64,000 nucleotides of DNA from Crocodylus rhombifer. Its lineage: Eukaryota; Chordata; Crocodylia; Crocodylidae. Of this stretch, positions 9,848 through 21,334 are shown one piece after another. Numbering within the stretch: position 1 is the first letter of the stretch; each line of letters begins with the position of its first letter. The DNA lies in the NCBI GenBank assembly GCA_038503035.1, contig JAVSML010025539.1, forward strand, positions 124,001 through 188,000, given 5' to 3'. Both the position numbers and the translations under genes were made by a program. The notes under the pieces were generated by a model that saw only the letters and a list, made by a program, of their open reading frames with translations, did no database searches and had not been told where the DNA came from.

Positions 9848-10368
9848 GGTTACCTTGTTAATTATCTGTAGGTATCTGTACAGTTAATAGTGCTAATATT
9901 GTGCAGCACTCCACAACATGCTTAGGAGGTTCTTGGGTCACCAAGAATTCATCTAGATATCCATATAGGTGTTAAGCTAGCCAAGCTATTAGGCAATAAC
10001 TATCTTCAAGCACAAGTGGTCCCCTTATAATTTTGGGAGGACCACATTCATGCTTCAAGTTTAAGCTTAGGCTTAAATTCTTTACTACACAAAGACTATA
10101 TCTCCCATCATTCTAGTACAGAGCTTAATCATGAAGGCGAACCCAAGTATTTTGCTTCTCTGGGTGTGTAACACTGCCACTGAAATTACTAGAGTGTCCT
10201 TGTAATGGAAATGCAGCCAGTGACTCAGCTTTTCTCTTCTGTAGCTCCAAGTTAATTTATCCCTACAGCCAGCGCTCCACACTTTATGAGCTAACATGTC
10301 TCATATAAAAGTGCTCTAACAAGAAAAATCTTTCACCCTATTTTTCTCATTGTATACTAGCATCCTTC
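9848..10368. other. anonymous sequence
   Basis: No recognised features before the hAT target site at 10369. Confidence 0.4.
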
Positions 10369-10376
10369 CTCTAGGG

Positions 10377-11509
10377 CAGGGGTGAGCAATTATTTTAGCT
10401 GGAGGGCCATTTAATGAGTTTTGGTGAGCTGTTGAGGGCCGCATGCAAAAAAAAACCTTTCAAAAGATTTTAATTTTATTTCAAAAAATATTTTTGTCTT
10501 GAATTATGTTTTTAAAATAATATATAGAGAGGTGATTGCATAGTAACTGAATATAAAGTCTTACTCTTGTGTGGGGGTGTATGTAGGAGGTACAGTGTGT
10601 GGGGGGATGTGTAGGTGTATGTGTGGAGGGTTGGTGTATTGGGGGGGTGAGATGTGTATTTGGGCTGTGCGAAGCTTTGATCCCTGATTCAATGCAGTGG
10701 AGATTTGGCCTGATTCAGTGGCCAAATCTCTGAATCAAATTGAGTCAAAGGACCCTTTAATCACTCCGAATCAAATTGGAATCTTCCAAATCAATTCAGA
10801 GAGATTCTGAAAGATTCAGAGATTCAGACATAGACAAAGCTTTAAATATTTTTCTACATATGAACACTGCTCCCCCAGCCTCCAGCAGCTCCTCCTCCTC
10901 CCCCTTCCCTGATGTGCTGCTCCAGTCACCAGGTAGTTCAGGGAGATACCATGACTGTGGGGCCAACTGCAGCCATGGCTCCTGCTCCAGTATGCAGGGC
11001 TGCAGCTGCAGCTTCCTCCCACCTGCTCAGCCCACCTGGTGTATTTAGCAGCTGCCTGCAGGCAGCCAATTGGGTGGACAGCACCAGGAGCTGGACCTGG
11101 TGCCCCACGTGCTGTGGCAGGACCCACCTGGCTGCAGCTTCCCCCATCTGTCTCGGTATCTGCTGCCTGGCACACATGCCCCTGGTTTCCCCATGCTGTT
11201 TGCTGCCTAGAGCGGTGCAGCAGGGGCAAGAGGAAGAGCTTCTGGAGGTGGGGAGACCCAAGCAGTACATAGACAGCTGCAGCCATGCCAGGAGCAGCCC
11301 CACCAAGGCTGTGCACACTGGCTGGGGCCATCAGTGGGTGCAGGGCAGGCATGGGCAGGGGTGGGAGCTCAGCATTGGCTTACCCCAGATGGGAGCAGCC
11401 AGGGCTCAACCCCATGCAGAGCACTGGGGGGACAGCCACTGGCCAGATACAATCAATAGATAGGTACCTGCCTACTTATTCAATCCAGGATGCATTTTGC
11501 CAACCCCTG
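10377..11509 (+). mobile_element. non-autonomous hAT transposon, copy 1
   Basis: The left terminus is CAGGGGTGAGCAA and the right terminus is TTGCCAACCCCTG, forming a short inverted repeat. The flanks CTCTAGGG (10369-10376) and CTATAGGG (11510-11517) match at 7 of 8 bases, the 8-bp target duplication expected for hAT, and resemble the preferred nTCTAGAn target. No transposase is encoded. Inside are a GT/G-rich stretch (10570-10660), one end of the 49.3-kb foldback element (10663-10865) and a GC-rich block (10870-11460). The left 300 bases reappear, reverse-complemented, at the right end of the 28.68-30.99 kb element ('aggtgattgcatagtaactg', 'agtcttactcttgtgtgggg' here), so both belong to one family. 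Confidence 0.85.
10663..10865 (+). repeat. end segment of the 49.3-kb foldback family
   Basis: It starts GGCTGTGCGAAGCTT and continues with 'gattcaatgcagtggagatt', 'tcaattcagagagattc' and 'gctttaaatatttttctaca'. The same series is found at 49258-49445. Only one arm is present; no opposite terminus was seen before the end of the host hAT. Confidence 0.75.
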
Positions 11510-11517
11510 CTATAGGG

Positions 11518-12044
11518 TCTGTCAGCTCTTTATTATGCCTGCACTATAAACACAACACCTCTGTTTGGGCCTTCAGGGGACCTACCAGCACTGTGTTCCA
11601 GCAAGGGTGTGTTCCCATTGCCTCCAAAATTTATAGGCAGGCTCCAGGCCTAGAAGCTTACTAATAAGGCTGCTCTACGCTGATCCTCAGTACCCACTCT
11701 TAAACATTTGGTTTTCAGCATGCCTGAATGGGCCAAGGGTACGAGTCTGGAGCAGCCTCACCGGTAATGTTCAAACCCATTTCAAAGCATTCTTAGCATT
11801 TCTACAAATCTAAATTTCATATCGGCTACATTGTGATGGGGCACAGTGGTTCATATTTGTAAAATAATAGCTTTAATTACTGCTTCTGTTGCTGCCTTAT
11901 TTCTTTAACAGTTGTTCTTTCCTTGCTACCCCTGCTTCTTTAATTGTAGCTCACCACGGCAAAATATAACAAGCTATACATAATCATTGAACTCCTACCA
12001 TCCTACTCCCACTTTTAAAAATGAAAAGTCTCCTCAGCACTAAA
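11518..12044. other. anonymous sequence
   Basis: No coding or repeat signal was recognised. Confidence 0.4.
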
Positions 12045-12150
12045 GGGGCCAATTCTCCTTTTGATAACATTGACTTTATACCTATGTAGTTCTTTTGATT
12101 TTAGTGGAAACTCCGGGTATAAACTGGTATAAGTAAAAGGAGCCCATTCC
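12045..12150. repeat. imperfect palindromic MITE-like repeat
   Basis: The left end 'ggggccaattctccttttga' and the right end 'aagtaaaaggagcccattcc' are inverted copies around a centre with 'ttgactttata' and 'gggtataaactggtataa'. It resembles the widespread reptile/bird palindromic repeat that starts GGGCCAAATTCTGC. Confidence 0.5.
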
Positions 12151-13572
12151 TTGGAAGATAAATTATGTTAACATTACTTTTACACCTACACTGCGCACTT
12201 AAATTACTACAGTTATAAATTATAGGCAGCACTTCTTGGATTCATATGCACAATGTATTTGTGCAAACCTATGGATAGATTACAATATGAGGTAGGAACT
12301 GTCTGCCTAGTAAGTGGCTGTAGAAAAGCCTGGTAGGAGGCAATGCAATGCGATTAAAGTCAATTACCATCACTGTGGAAGGGCACTCAAATAAAATGTT
12401 TTTAGTAGTAACGGCTCAAGATTTGTAGGGTTACATTCTAGAAATTAGATGTTGTTTCTAACTGCTTATCAGATAACTATTTTTGTAGTTATGGGATTGA
12501 ATGCTAAGGGTTCTTTTAGACAAAAAGAAAAGACGGTCTGCTACTTTATGAAAATGTCAGCCTTCAGAGTCTGGAGAGCTAACATGTCTAGGAAGAATAA
12601 GTGTTAAAAAAACAAAGTCTCGGTAGAATGGTGTGAAACTCAAATGGACAGAGTTAAATTTACCATGTTGCCACCTGCCAGTTCTATTTAAATTGTAAAT
12701 TAGATGATATAAGGACTGAAAAAGATACTCCAGCACACATTGGCCAATTGTTAAATAATGTCATAATAGTCTTCCACTAATATTTGTTAGCAAAACTTAT
12801 CTTATTGGAATTAAAATTCAATGACCTAAAATAAAAATGTAAGTAGTTACTTCTTGATTTTCCTCATGATTTCCCTAGAGTTTTCTACTTTATTCAGTAT
12901 AAATGTTAATAGTAACACTTCATAAGGCCTAAAGACTTCTAGACTTAAACTAAAAAAATAAAACCCACCAAAAAATCCCCCTGTAATACAAATATTAAGA
13001 TGATTGATTAAAGTCTCTCTAAGTGACTATGTGCTCTCTGCTGGACTATTTATTGATAAAATAAAACAGTGACTTGAATTTTTGATACTGGATTATGGCC
13101 ATCTTTAGCCTTTGTAATAAAGGAGTCTTATTCGATCACCACAGTAACAAGAGGATTATTTTTTTTCTTTTTTGTGCCAGTGATGAGCTAGAAGTCAAAA
13201 GATCTTGATTTAATTATTAGCTGTTACAGAGCTTTTTGGGGAGTTTGGACAGCTCTGTGGATCAGTTTACCATCTGTAAAAATGAAGACCAAGACGTAAA
13301 GCATCCTTTTTTGTACCGTTTTGCATATCTTTTTCTTTCTTCTTTATTTAAATAATATCTTAAGGTTATAGTTTATGTTTTTATGAACGGGCAGGAAAAA
13401 ATCGCATGTCCATGCAAAAGACGAGACATGGGTTTTATCTGTGCAAAGGGGGAAAAAAACTTGGGGCTATTTGCAAGCTCCTTGTCATGAAGGAATGGAG
13501 GAGACCTTTGCGCTCAGGGAGAATCTCATTGGCATCGCTGATTGTAGATCAGGCTGCTTTTTAGGACTCGGT
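12151..13572. other. anonymous AT-rich sequence
   Basis: Long AT-rich stretch with no recognised element or gene. Confidence 0.45.
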
Positions 13573-13813
13573 GGCTGCGTCTACATAAAATGCTGACTGC
13601 GTGGTAGCTCGTTATTACTGTGCAATAGCTCCTTACTACTGAGCAGTAGCACTTCATGGCACAAAGCTTGATGTGATGTTACTGTACAGTAGTAACATGA
13701 TACAGCAGATTCAGCATCACCAAAAAGCCATTTGGGGATGCTACTTGTGTATGTAAGAACCAAATGACTGCACAGTAACAACTGCGCAGTCAGTGTCACA
13801 TATAGACATGGCC
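13573..13813. mobile_element. palindromic MITE, copy 1
   Basis: It starts GGCTGCGTCTACATAAA and ends ATATAGACATGGCC, imperfect inverted termini. The inner arms carry 'tgactgcg...ttactgtgcaatagc' and 'cactgcgcagtc'-like inverted segments, and a central pair around 'atgttactgtacagtagtaacat' forms a second palindrome. A related element lies at 55334-55544. No transposase is present. The terminal sequence is like that of reptile Harbinger-type MITEs; no clear target duplication was seen. Confidence 0.6.
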
Positions 13814-14299
13814 AGTAATGTGCTCGGAAAGAGATTATTTTGATTTCTAGAGAGGCATAATTGAAGGAATTATGATCTCCTCCCAAATGGACAGTCATGT
13901 TACAGCATGCTGCTAGGAAGCCAGGACTAGCAAAACATCAGTTAATGTATAAGATGTGCATCCATATATTTGATGGATGTACAGGAAATTCAGTCTTAAC
14001 TGGAAATTATAGAAGAAAGATAACCTAATCTTGTAAATCAATAGTTGGCTCAGCTGTAACTGTTTTATTGTTATAAAAGACTTTTTAAAAAATTGAGTTA
14101 AAGTTTTCTCATCTTCATGTTTGTGGGATATGTAGATCAAACAAAAAGAATCCCAGACTACCTTTTAAAAGAAAAATCATGATTAAGACAATAATTATTC
14201 AGAAGACAATTAGTCTTGAATTCATAGGTGACTGCTAGGGGTGCCATGGGGGGTGGGGCATGTGCCCCCCCAGCAGGGCCATCCCCCACTGCTGATGCC
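13814..14299. other. anonymous sequence
   Basis: No recognised feature; GC content rises from 14229 toward the minisatellite. Confidence 0.4.
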
Positions 14300-14590
14300 G
14301 CTGGAGGCTTCTGCGAGTGCTTGCCAGGCCTGTCCCCACTGACACTGCTGCTGCTGCTGTTGCCAGTGGCTTCTGCGGGTGCTCGCCAACCCCATCCCCA
14401 CCGCTGACACCACCAGTGGCTTCTGCAGGTGCTCACCAAACCCATCCCATGGTCGACACCACCAGTGGCTTCTGCGGGTGCTCCCCAACCCCATCCCCAC
14501 TGCTGCCACCACCAGTGGCTTCTGTGGGTACTCACCAGCCTCATCCCCACTGCCAATGCCAGCTTCTGCCGGTGCCACCCCAGATGCAGG
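14300..14590. repeat. GC-rich minisatellite, ~50-bp unit
   Basis: The core 'ggcttctgcgggtgct' recurs at about 14306, 14368, 14418, 14467, 14517 and (degenerate) 14562, so roughly six units with a period near 50 bases. Between cores the text is 'cccatccccac..ctg...acc'. Because the period is not a multiple of three, open frames appear on both strands (for example 14222-14578 minus); these are repeat artefacts. Confidence 0.9.
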
Positions 14591-14599
14591 AGGTTACCA

Positions 14600-17091
14600 G
14601 TCGCTCATGCTTGAATGCCTTTGATAATACTACAACATGTAATACACAATAATAATAAAGGAGGTGGCTTCCTTCTCCTTCACACCATAAGGAGTATAGA
14701 GATATAGTTTTTCTCTACTTAGTATTCTGTACAGAACTAGTTTGTTTGATTGAATGTCATTCTTGTAGAACTACTGGAGCCAACTCCACCTTGTTTATCA
14801 TTATCACACATCTTCAACTTATCTGTGCGCATAAATTGCTGAAGTCAATTTACTTTCACTAGAATGATATTAGTGTAACTTAAAATAGTAGAGCATCACT
14901 AACTTTGTGATTTGTCAACAAATATCATGCTTGTTATAATCCAGGAGCAGTGAAATATAAAGGCATTCAAAAGATCTTCTAAGTTCTTGAAACCTGCTTG
15001 TGTCTCAGAATTCATAATCCGAGTGAAAGTGAAAATATTTGTAATGCTGAAATATAAATTGTGATGAAACAATATTGATTGGCAGTCAACGCAAGATGTA
15101 TATATTCTTAATTTTCTTCTTGATGAAAGACAAAATGCAGCAGAAGCATTCATCATCATCTTCTTGCTTAATCATTTGTTAGTTCTAAGTCTTTTGATGA
15201 CAAGGTCATATAATATATTTAGTTTGAAGCCAGTGTGGGACTTTCATTTATCCTCTTAATCATAAATATTGTTTTGAAATTTGAAGTTTTATTTTAGTGA
15301 CTAGCAACAAACTGTGCAATTTGTTTCATTCTTTGTGTTCATGTAATGTTGACTTCAGGGACAGATCCAGAAGGGGTGCAGTTGATCTTTGCTCCACACA
15401 AGTATTAAAACCAGCTGCCTGAGAAGGGCAGCAGTATTTCTATTCAGGCAACCCTGAGGGAGTCAAGTGATTTCATAGTTCATTATCGCCCACCTATATC
15501 CTGCTAATCTCTCCCTACTTCACAGGTGCTAACAACCCTCTCTTTTTTTTTAATGATCTTGATGGTCCCTTTTCCTGTAAATTTGCTGTCTAACATATCT
15601 TTCCTATTTCAGAGCCTTGCAGGCTGTTTTTAGCTCTAGGTAAAAACCTTAACTCAGATGTAGTAATATTAACTCAGGTGTAAAAAAGACTGGCAGTGAA
15701 GTATAGGAGGCACTATCAAGATGCTCAAGAAGACTAGATTTTGTTTTAAAAATCTGAATAAAAAGATGAACATTGAACTATAATGACTCCAGGACTAATG
15801 ACACAATATCTTTTGACTTTTTTTCCTAGTCTGTTTTGTTTTTTAAACTTTATATATAATCTAGCAAGTTAGCGCACATTCCAAATTAGCGCACATTTAC
15901 TTTGATGTTAAACTGAATAACAATAGCATACTAGTAAAACCTCTAGCTTTTCTTTAATTGGTGCTGTGTTATGTATGTGATGATGCATCATGCCATCTTC
16001 ACCTCCCTTTTCAAAATCCTCAGTCCTCTCATGGTTAGGCACACTTTGCACAATGCTTACAGAGTTATATTTTACTTTCCATTGAAACTTGCCTTAGTTT
16101 AGCCACATTGCCTAACCTAGAATCCTTGTCAGTTGGTAAATTCTTATTGTAGCAGAAAACAAACATTTTTGTTGCAATTAATATTTTTATTTGTGCCTCT
16201 CTTGTGCCTCTGCAATTGTGTAAGGAAGCAGCTGGATAGGGATACTTTGAAACTAATGATACAGTATTTATGATTTCTCTGTCCCTTGAGACATGTCCTT
16301 ATTTACATTAATACAAATGAAGAATTTCAGTAAAAAAAATTCAAGTGGGTAGTCTCAGAGTCTCCAAGACATGGTACCAGGGACAACAGTGTCATTTGTT
16401 TGAAAAAAAATCATGGCAAAATTTACACTAATCCTTTTAAGTAGTGTATATAAAAGACTTAAGATTTCAGGGGACTAGTCTAATAAGTAATAGCTGTAGG
16501 ATTAAATGCACGATGTTGCTTATTTTTCAATGCTTCCACATATAATGCATTTTTGACAGACAAATCCTATAATGGGCATGAAATAAAACTTATTAAGTGA
16601 GGCCGTGGGCTCATCTTTTCTGCCATTGTCCTCCTTTCTCTTCACAAGAACATATTTTTGATGTTTCAAGATCATGATTTAAAAGGATTCTTAGTTTTAT
16701 GATGCCTAAGTTTCCTATGAAAGACTTAGTCACTTTGAACAGCCATCACCCAAGGAGGAAAATAAAAGACAAAAATATTGACTAGATTTTAAAGTATTCT
16801 TGACATGTAAAAATAATGAGAATACTGCATTTGAGTTACAAATATGCATCCACAATAACCACAGATAAATAACACTGAAAACAGACATCTTCTACCCCTA
16901 AGTCAGTGACAAGAAGGAAAGGGAAAAAAAGAGCCTTAAGACAATCTTTAGGTAAGACAAAATGTGACAAATTCATCCATGTTGGGTTAATATCAGTTTT
17001 TGGCTTATTATGTTTAGAGATATGAATAGACAAACCAAAATGTGATAAATTATAAGCTAAATGACCTAATAAAAGGGGAATTGTAGTAGGC
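14600..17091. other. anonymous AT-rich sequence
   Basis: No gene or clear element. A short direct repeat 'ttagcgcacatt' occurs twice at about 15869 and 15887. Frames are short and AT-driven. Confidence 0.45.
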
Positions 17092-17351
17092 TGGATAGTC
17101 CCCCCCAGCGTCTGACAAGCCCCTGATGGTCAGACCCACAGCCTACAATCTCCCTCACCTTCTGTCTGTTGTATGCCAGAGGCTGGGTTTATATGCACCT
17201 AAGCTCTGCCCCCTTCTGGCGATATGACCCAGCTCTCTGCCAATAGGGCTCAGGTGCTGCTGACTCCCTATTCAGCTGCCCTGCTTTCTGCTGCCTGCAA
17301 TCTTCAGGCTGGATCCTGCAGCTCAGTTTAACCAAGGTAATCACAATTGGT
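17092..17351 (+). mobile_element. possible Gypsy-type LTR with adjoining primer-site-like sequence
   Basis: The stretch starts TGTAGTAGGCTG and its first 56 bases fold back on CAGCCTACA at 17139-17147, with an inner pair GTCTGAC/GTCAGAC. This is the same kind of 5' terminal hairpin seen in the LTRs at 4.8 and 63.98 kb. A TATA-like 'gtttatatgc' lies at about 17188. It ends ...AATCACA, followed by 'attggtgccccttgcagc', which resembles a tRNA primer-binding site placed just after an LTR. No coding body follows. Tentative. Confidence 0.4.
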
Positions 17352-17639
17352 GCCCCTTGCAGCTAGGTGTTCTCTAAGCTTCATTTGCTAGCTCCAAACC
17401 TGCTCTCCTCACATCTCCAGCAACAGGGGTAGAGGACCCCTTTTACAAGAGTCGTGAAAGATCAGAAGTAAAAAAGGTAAAAAAATCAAGCTGTAGTATT
17501 GAAGCTAAGGTAAGAACTGAAAGTGAAAGCACAGTACAGATAGGTGGCAATAAAATGAAAAGTAGGATTAAGTGAAAAGCAATGAGAGAATTGGTTCATC
17601 CAAGACAAAAGAATAGGTTGATTGAAAATTTAAAACCAG
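17352..17639. other. anonymous sequence
   Basis: Beyond the primer-site-like sequence there is no coding similarity. 'ccccttttac' at 17437 is an inverted copy of 'aaaagggg' at 17081, of unknown meaning. Confidence 0.35.
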
Positions 17640-17795
17640 AAGAGGAAAATGATTGGCCTTTATGACCTCCATAGTTTTAGGCAGGTTTGATGGGCTTAAC
17701 AGAGAAATGACTTAGGTTCTATTGTTTATATTATGCAGGAGGTCAGACAAGATGAACAGAACCTTCTGAACATAACATCTACTAATCTAATTCCC
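17640..17795 (+). mobile_element. CR1/L3-like 3' tail
   Basis: 'gcaggaggtcagacaagatg' followed by 'ccttctgaacataacatcta' and 'ctaatctaatt' matches the terminal 3' UTR of old CR1 copies. There is no coding part. Confidence 0.65.
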
Positions 17796-18859
17796 CATAT
17801 CCAATTTTAATAACAATTAGTTGTTTTGATAATGCATTTTTGCATGGAATCGATTTTTGCAGTATAGTAGCAGTAGTTTGCTTATAGTTTAGCTAAAATA
17901 ATCAAAGAAAATGAACAATAAAATGATATATACTAAAATAACAAAATGTATCTTATCTGTAATTTTTGGTAAAAGCATACAGTAAGATTATCTAGTCTAC
18001 CCATTTACACAAAATTAAAACAGAATGTAGTGTAGGATGATATACAAGTAAAGATAAAATGAAGCAGTGAACAATAAAACAAAGTAGGGGAAATCTATTT
18101 AATGTTGGCCCTTATTCTTTGTGCAAGTGATGCAAATACACTAAGAAGTATAGGACAGGCTGCAAATTGTTAGAGAGAAGCCAGATAGTTTTTTATTCAT
18201 TAGGCCAGTATTTAAAATGTCCCATTAATCCATTGTCCTCTTATTTCTTCTAAGAAATGTACAATTTGCATAATGTCCATGCACCAAGAATTTGTTAACC
18301 ATTTCAGATAGTACAATTCTATTTCACCATTGTATAAGCTAAAATAGACACTTCAACCTGTGTAGAATAATGAAATATAAGTAAACAAATTATATTTGTT
18401 AATTCCTCTTATGCAAGCCTTCATAGAAATTAAAGAAGGTAAATGTTATGTTTGTGCAAGGCGTTCATAAATGTATGATTCAAGTCATGAGTGGGAAAGA
18501 GTTTTGCCATACTGAGTGGTACAGGATACATTATAAATGCAAAGTAAAATTATATATACATTGGCATTAGTAGATTGAACAGAAAGTAACTTTAGATTTA
18601 TGTGTGCAGATTCAGCATATTCACGTATCTCAATTTTTGTCCCCCCATTTTGAAATGATAGTGGCATAATGCACAGACTGCGGTCCTTTCAGGTGGCTTG
18701 CATTTCCTTTCTGGTTAATGTTGATCACCTTTACCACTTTTCTGAGAATCTGCTGCACCAAGTACTATGTCAGGTTCACGTTTACCTCTCTATCCTATAC
18801 AGTGACTACCACTCCTTTATGAATATAGTCCTGAGGAGGTGGCCCTTCTTCATCCACGT
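17796..18859. other. anonymous AT-rich sequence
   Basis: No gene. The last ~200 bases (18660-18859) are less AT-rich and may be the degraded 3' part of the Gypsy element that follows on the minus strand. Confidence 0.4.
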
Positions 18860-19099
18860 TGGATTCAGATGTTACCTTACCAGATGTAAGTAGCTCAACC
18901 TTGTCGGGTCCTGGCCAGTCAGCATTGCTACTAGCTTGTGTAGTATTACTGGTCATCACTGTAAGTTACAAAGCTGAGGGCCCAACAACAGGTGGGGCTT
19001 CAACTGTTGCAGCTGTGCTTTGTTCAGCAGTCAAGCCTGTGTTTCATAATTCATCAGTGCTAAACAATTTTTGGTGCTACTTGCACTACATATGATAAA

Positions 19100-19800
19100 G
19101 GACTTTTGTGTGCACTCTCAACTACATAGTGCTATTTCTTAAATTCCCAGTAATCATGGGTCACTGCCTTTCAGTCTACATATATAGTTTCCAAGGAGCA
19201 CGTATTCCCCTTTTCATGACTTCATTTATCTGGTGATTTTTAACATGTTGTTGCAAGTCCAGTTTTAATAAGTTGAACTTTGACCTGAGATTCTGGCCAT
19301 AAAAGGCATTGCCAGCATCTCATTTGTTAAAGCATGCATGGAATTCCAGTATGCTAGCAAAAAGCAAGCTATCTTCTACTGTTCTGGCTCTTCTTTCATG
19401 GAGGGTATTTTTGAAAGACTGTACAAATCATTTAGCCAGCCCGTTTGTGACTGGGTGTTATGGTACAGAAACATTATGCCAGGTAACATTTTTTGCCATG
19501 AATTCTTGAAACTCATCTGAACTTAATCCTGGGGCACTATCCATTAAAACTTGTTTTGGCGCTCTGATCCTTACAAACAGACTCTGCAATTTTTCTACTG
19601 TCTGTGCTGCTGTAGCAGTTTTTGAAGAAAACTTTTGGCCATTGGGAGTAAACGTCCACCACCACTAGGTACATCATTCCAAAAATGGTCCTGCAAAATC
19701 AATATGGATCCATTGCCAGGGAATAGAAAGCCATTCCTATGGGTGTAATTCTACTGGTTTCGTCGTCTTTTCTACCTGTTGGCATCCCATACATCCCGTA
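19100..19800 (-). pseudogene. Gypsy integrase remnant
   Basis: The minus-strand translation contains CMGCQQ-like zinc-finger residues near 19795, then WIHIDFAG-like sequence near 19705, then MYLVVVDVYSQWPKV near 19650. Further on are VLMDSAPGLSSDEFQEFM (about 19555-19500) and HPVTNGLA (about 19450), and the 3' part has a degraded C-terminal region. These match the catalytic core in which the first Asp is in VVDxYSKWPE and the second is in TDNGxxFxSxEF; here TDNG has become MDSA, keeping the Asp. Frame changes and stops show it is inactive. Confidence 0.85.
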
Positions 19801-19859
19801 ACAAATTTCTCTATTTGTTTCATTTCGTATGATTTTCTTGAAACCCATATTCTTCCTGA

Positions 19860-20520
19860 TATTCCAATTCTCTCTTAAAATTTTTCAGATGTTCTTCATT
19901 ATTTTCATCAGTTACAATAACGTCATCCAAATAACACTATTTTCTCAGAAATGCCTTATAGAACTTGATCCATTGAGGGGAGGCAATGCCAAACACTAAT
20001 CTATTATACCAGTATCACCTTTTTTTGCATATTTGTGGTAAGATTACCAATCGAATCATCTTCTACTTCCATCCTTTGTTAAATTTTGCTAAATCTCTGC
20101 CCCCCTACTACTGTGGCAAAAATATCTTTATTTTCAGGTAAGGGATATTTATCAACTTTCAGTACAAAGTTTACAGTAACTATCAAGTCCTCATATTACT
20201 GCACTGTGTTTTTTACATTCAGCATTACAGGCATGGCCCACTCACTCCAGGGAACATTTAAAACTATGCCTTCTCTTTCTAGGTGATCCAATTCTGCATC
20301 TACTTTAGCATGCCAGCTGTAAGGAACTGGCTGAGCTTTGTGAAACTAGGCCTGGGCATTTTAATTGATCATTATCCTACTTTTGATGTGTTTTAAAGTT
20401 CCTGTGCCTTCACTGAACAGTTCAGAGGCCTGGTTTAATATCCCTTCTAATTGTTGTTTAACTGTTTCTGCAGGGGGACCTTTGAAAATGCATGCAGCAT
20501 CTTTACATAATTCCAGTCCA
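19860..20520 (-). pseudogene. Gypsy reverse transcriptase remnant
   Basis: Minus-strand translation shows the N-terminal block HAKVDAELDHLEREGIV (about 20315-20260), followed by WSEWAMPV (about 20245). It continues with KVDKYPLPENKDIFATV (about 20160-20110), RLVFGIASP (about 20010-19985) and CYLDDVIVT (about 19940-19915). The YLDD box carries both catalytic aspartates of Ty3/Gypsy RT. Stops and a deletion near 20040 break the frame. Confidence 0.85.
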
Positions 20521-20830
20521 GGGTAATCTCTCTGAACCGTTCACGACCCCACAGAGGAGGGCCCCCTTTTTCAGTTATGCAAGTCTAAGAGATGCTGTTT
20601 ATTACTACACCACTGACACCAGCCCCTTGGCATAATCTTCTGTCATGTTTTTAATTTCATATTTTAAAAGGGTTTTCTTTATTTAGAATATGAGATAACA
20701 GACACTGTAGAGCCTTTATCTAACATCATTTTAGGGATTTCCCAACAACCCAGGGTGTCAGCCAGATGACTAATTTATCATCCTTGTTCACATGATATAG
20801 ACCCAGGCTAGCTACTCCATTCTCACTATC
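20480..20830 (-). pseudogene. Gypsy aspartic protease remnant
   Basis: Minus-strand reading gives LDKGSTVSVIS near 20735-20700, where the family has LDTGAxxSVIS, so the active-site DTG has become DKG. Downstream, GGPPLWGRERFREITLDW near 20575-20520 corresponds to the GPxLLGRDWLxxIxLDW block that links protease to RT. It is clearly dead. Confidence 0.75.
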
Positions 20831-20899
20831 TGTGTCAGTACTATCCCTATGTATTACATATAATTTTATTTCCTTTTCTGTATCTTACTATACTCTTCC

Positions 20900-21330
20900 T
20901 TACTTTCCTTGGTATGGCACTATGCCCCCCCAGACACCAGTCAGCGACCGGGAAGGTCCCCCAGGGCTGACCTCACTCACCATAAAAGCCCCCCTCCCTG
21001 CTATCTTCACTTCAGGGGACCATGCCAACTGGCTTCTGGCCATGCCCCTGCTGCTGCAACAGCGAGAGGTGGCACGACGCTGACACAGGCTGCTCCGCCC
21101 TGGCCAGGAAGACCCCAGCTCAGGTCCATGATGCTAGAAAGGGGACAGAGGGGGAGAATTAGACCCCTCTTCATCTCCATTCACTTTATGCTACTGTTGC
21201 CATGCCCCCTAATAGCTCGAGCAGTGAAGGCAGGGGTGGGAAATCCCAGGTGGGATGTGCTTGGAGGAGGAAGGGGGCCTGGCCACACCCCACAGCCCCT
21301 GGCTCAGTTTCCCTTCAGCCAAGGGCCCAG
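20900..21330. other. GC-rich block of unknown origin
   Basis: Composition is far from its AT-rich flanks. Frames of up to 142 residues (20909-21337 plus) lack recognisable motifs. It could be an inserted non-autonomous element or the 5' part of the Gypsy copy; no termini were found. Confidence 0.35.
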
Positions 21331-21334
21331 CTTC

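Larger units (their letters stand above)
18860..20880 (-). mobile_element. decayed Ty3/Gypsy retrotransposon (protease-RT-integrase), minus strand
   Basis: Minus-strand similarity runs in the Gypsy order: protease (about 20830-20480), reverse transcriptase (20520-19860), integrase (19800-19100). The connection between RT and integrase is shortened and the RNase H region is missing. Stops and frameshifts are scattered throughout. No LTRs were recognised at either side; a GC-rich block of unknown type (20900-21330) sits at the 5' side. The element is old and immobile. The class is Ty3/Gypsy because integrase follows RT. Confidence 0.85.

Noticed and set aside
9655..9855. 8-bp duplication for the hAT-like segment
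   Set aside because: The flanks CTGTAGTT and GGTTACCT do not match, so the segment is listed only as possible.
10816..11463. Frames of 178 (minus) and 183 (plus) residues, Cys/Ser/Ala-rich
   Set aside because: They are inside hAT copy 1 and overlap on opposite strands. Cys spacing shows no finger pattern.
14300..14590. CRISPR-like array
   Set aside because: Units of about 50 bases without distinct repeat and spacer parts, in vertebrate DNA. It is a minisatellite.
17081..17447. TG...CA element bounded by aaaagggg and ccccttttaca
   Set aside because: The inverted ends are imperfect on the left and the flanks do not match. The alternative LTR start at 17092 was preferred, at low confidence.
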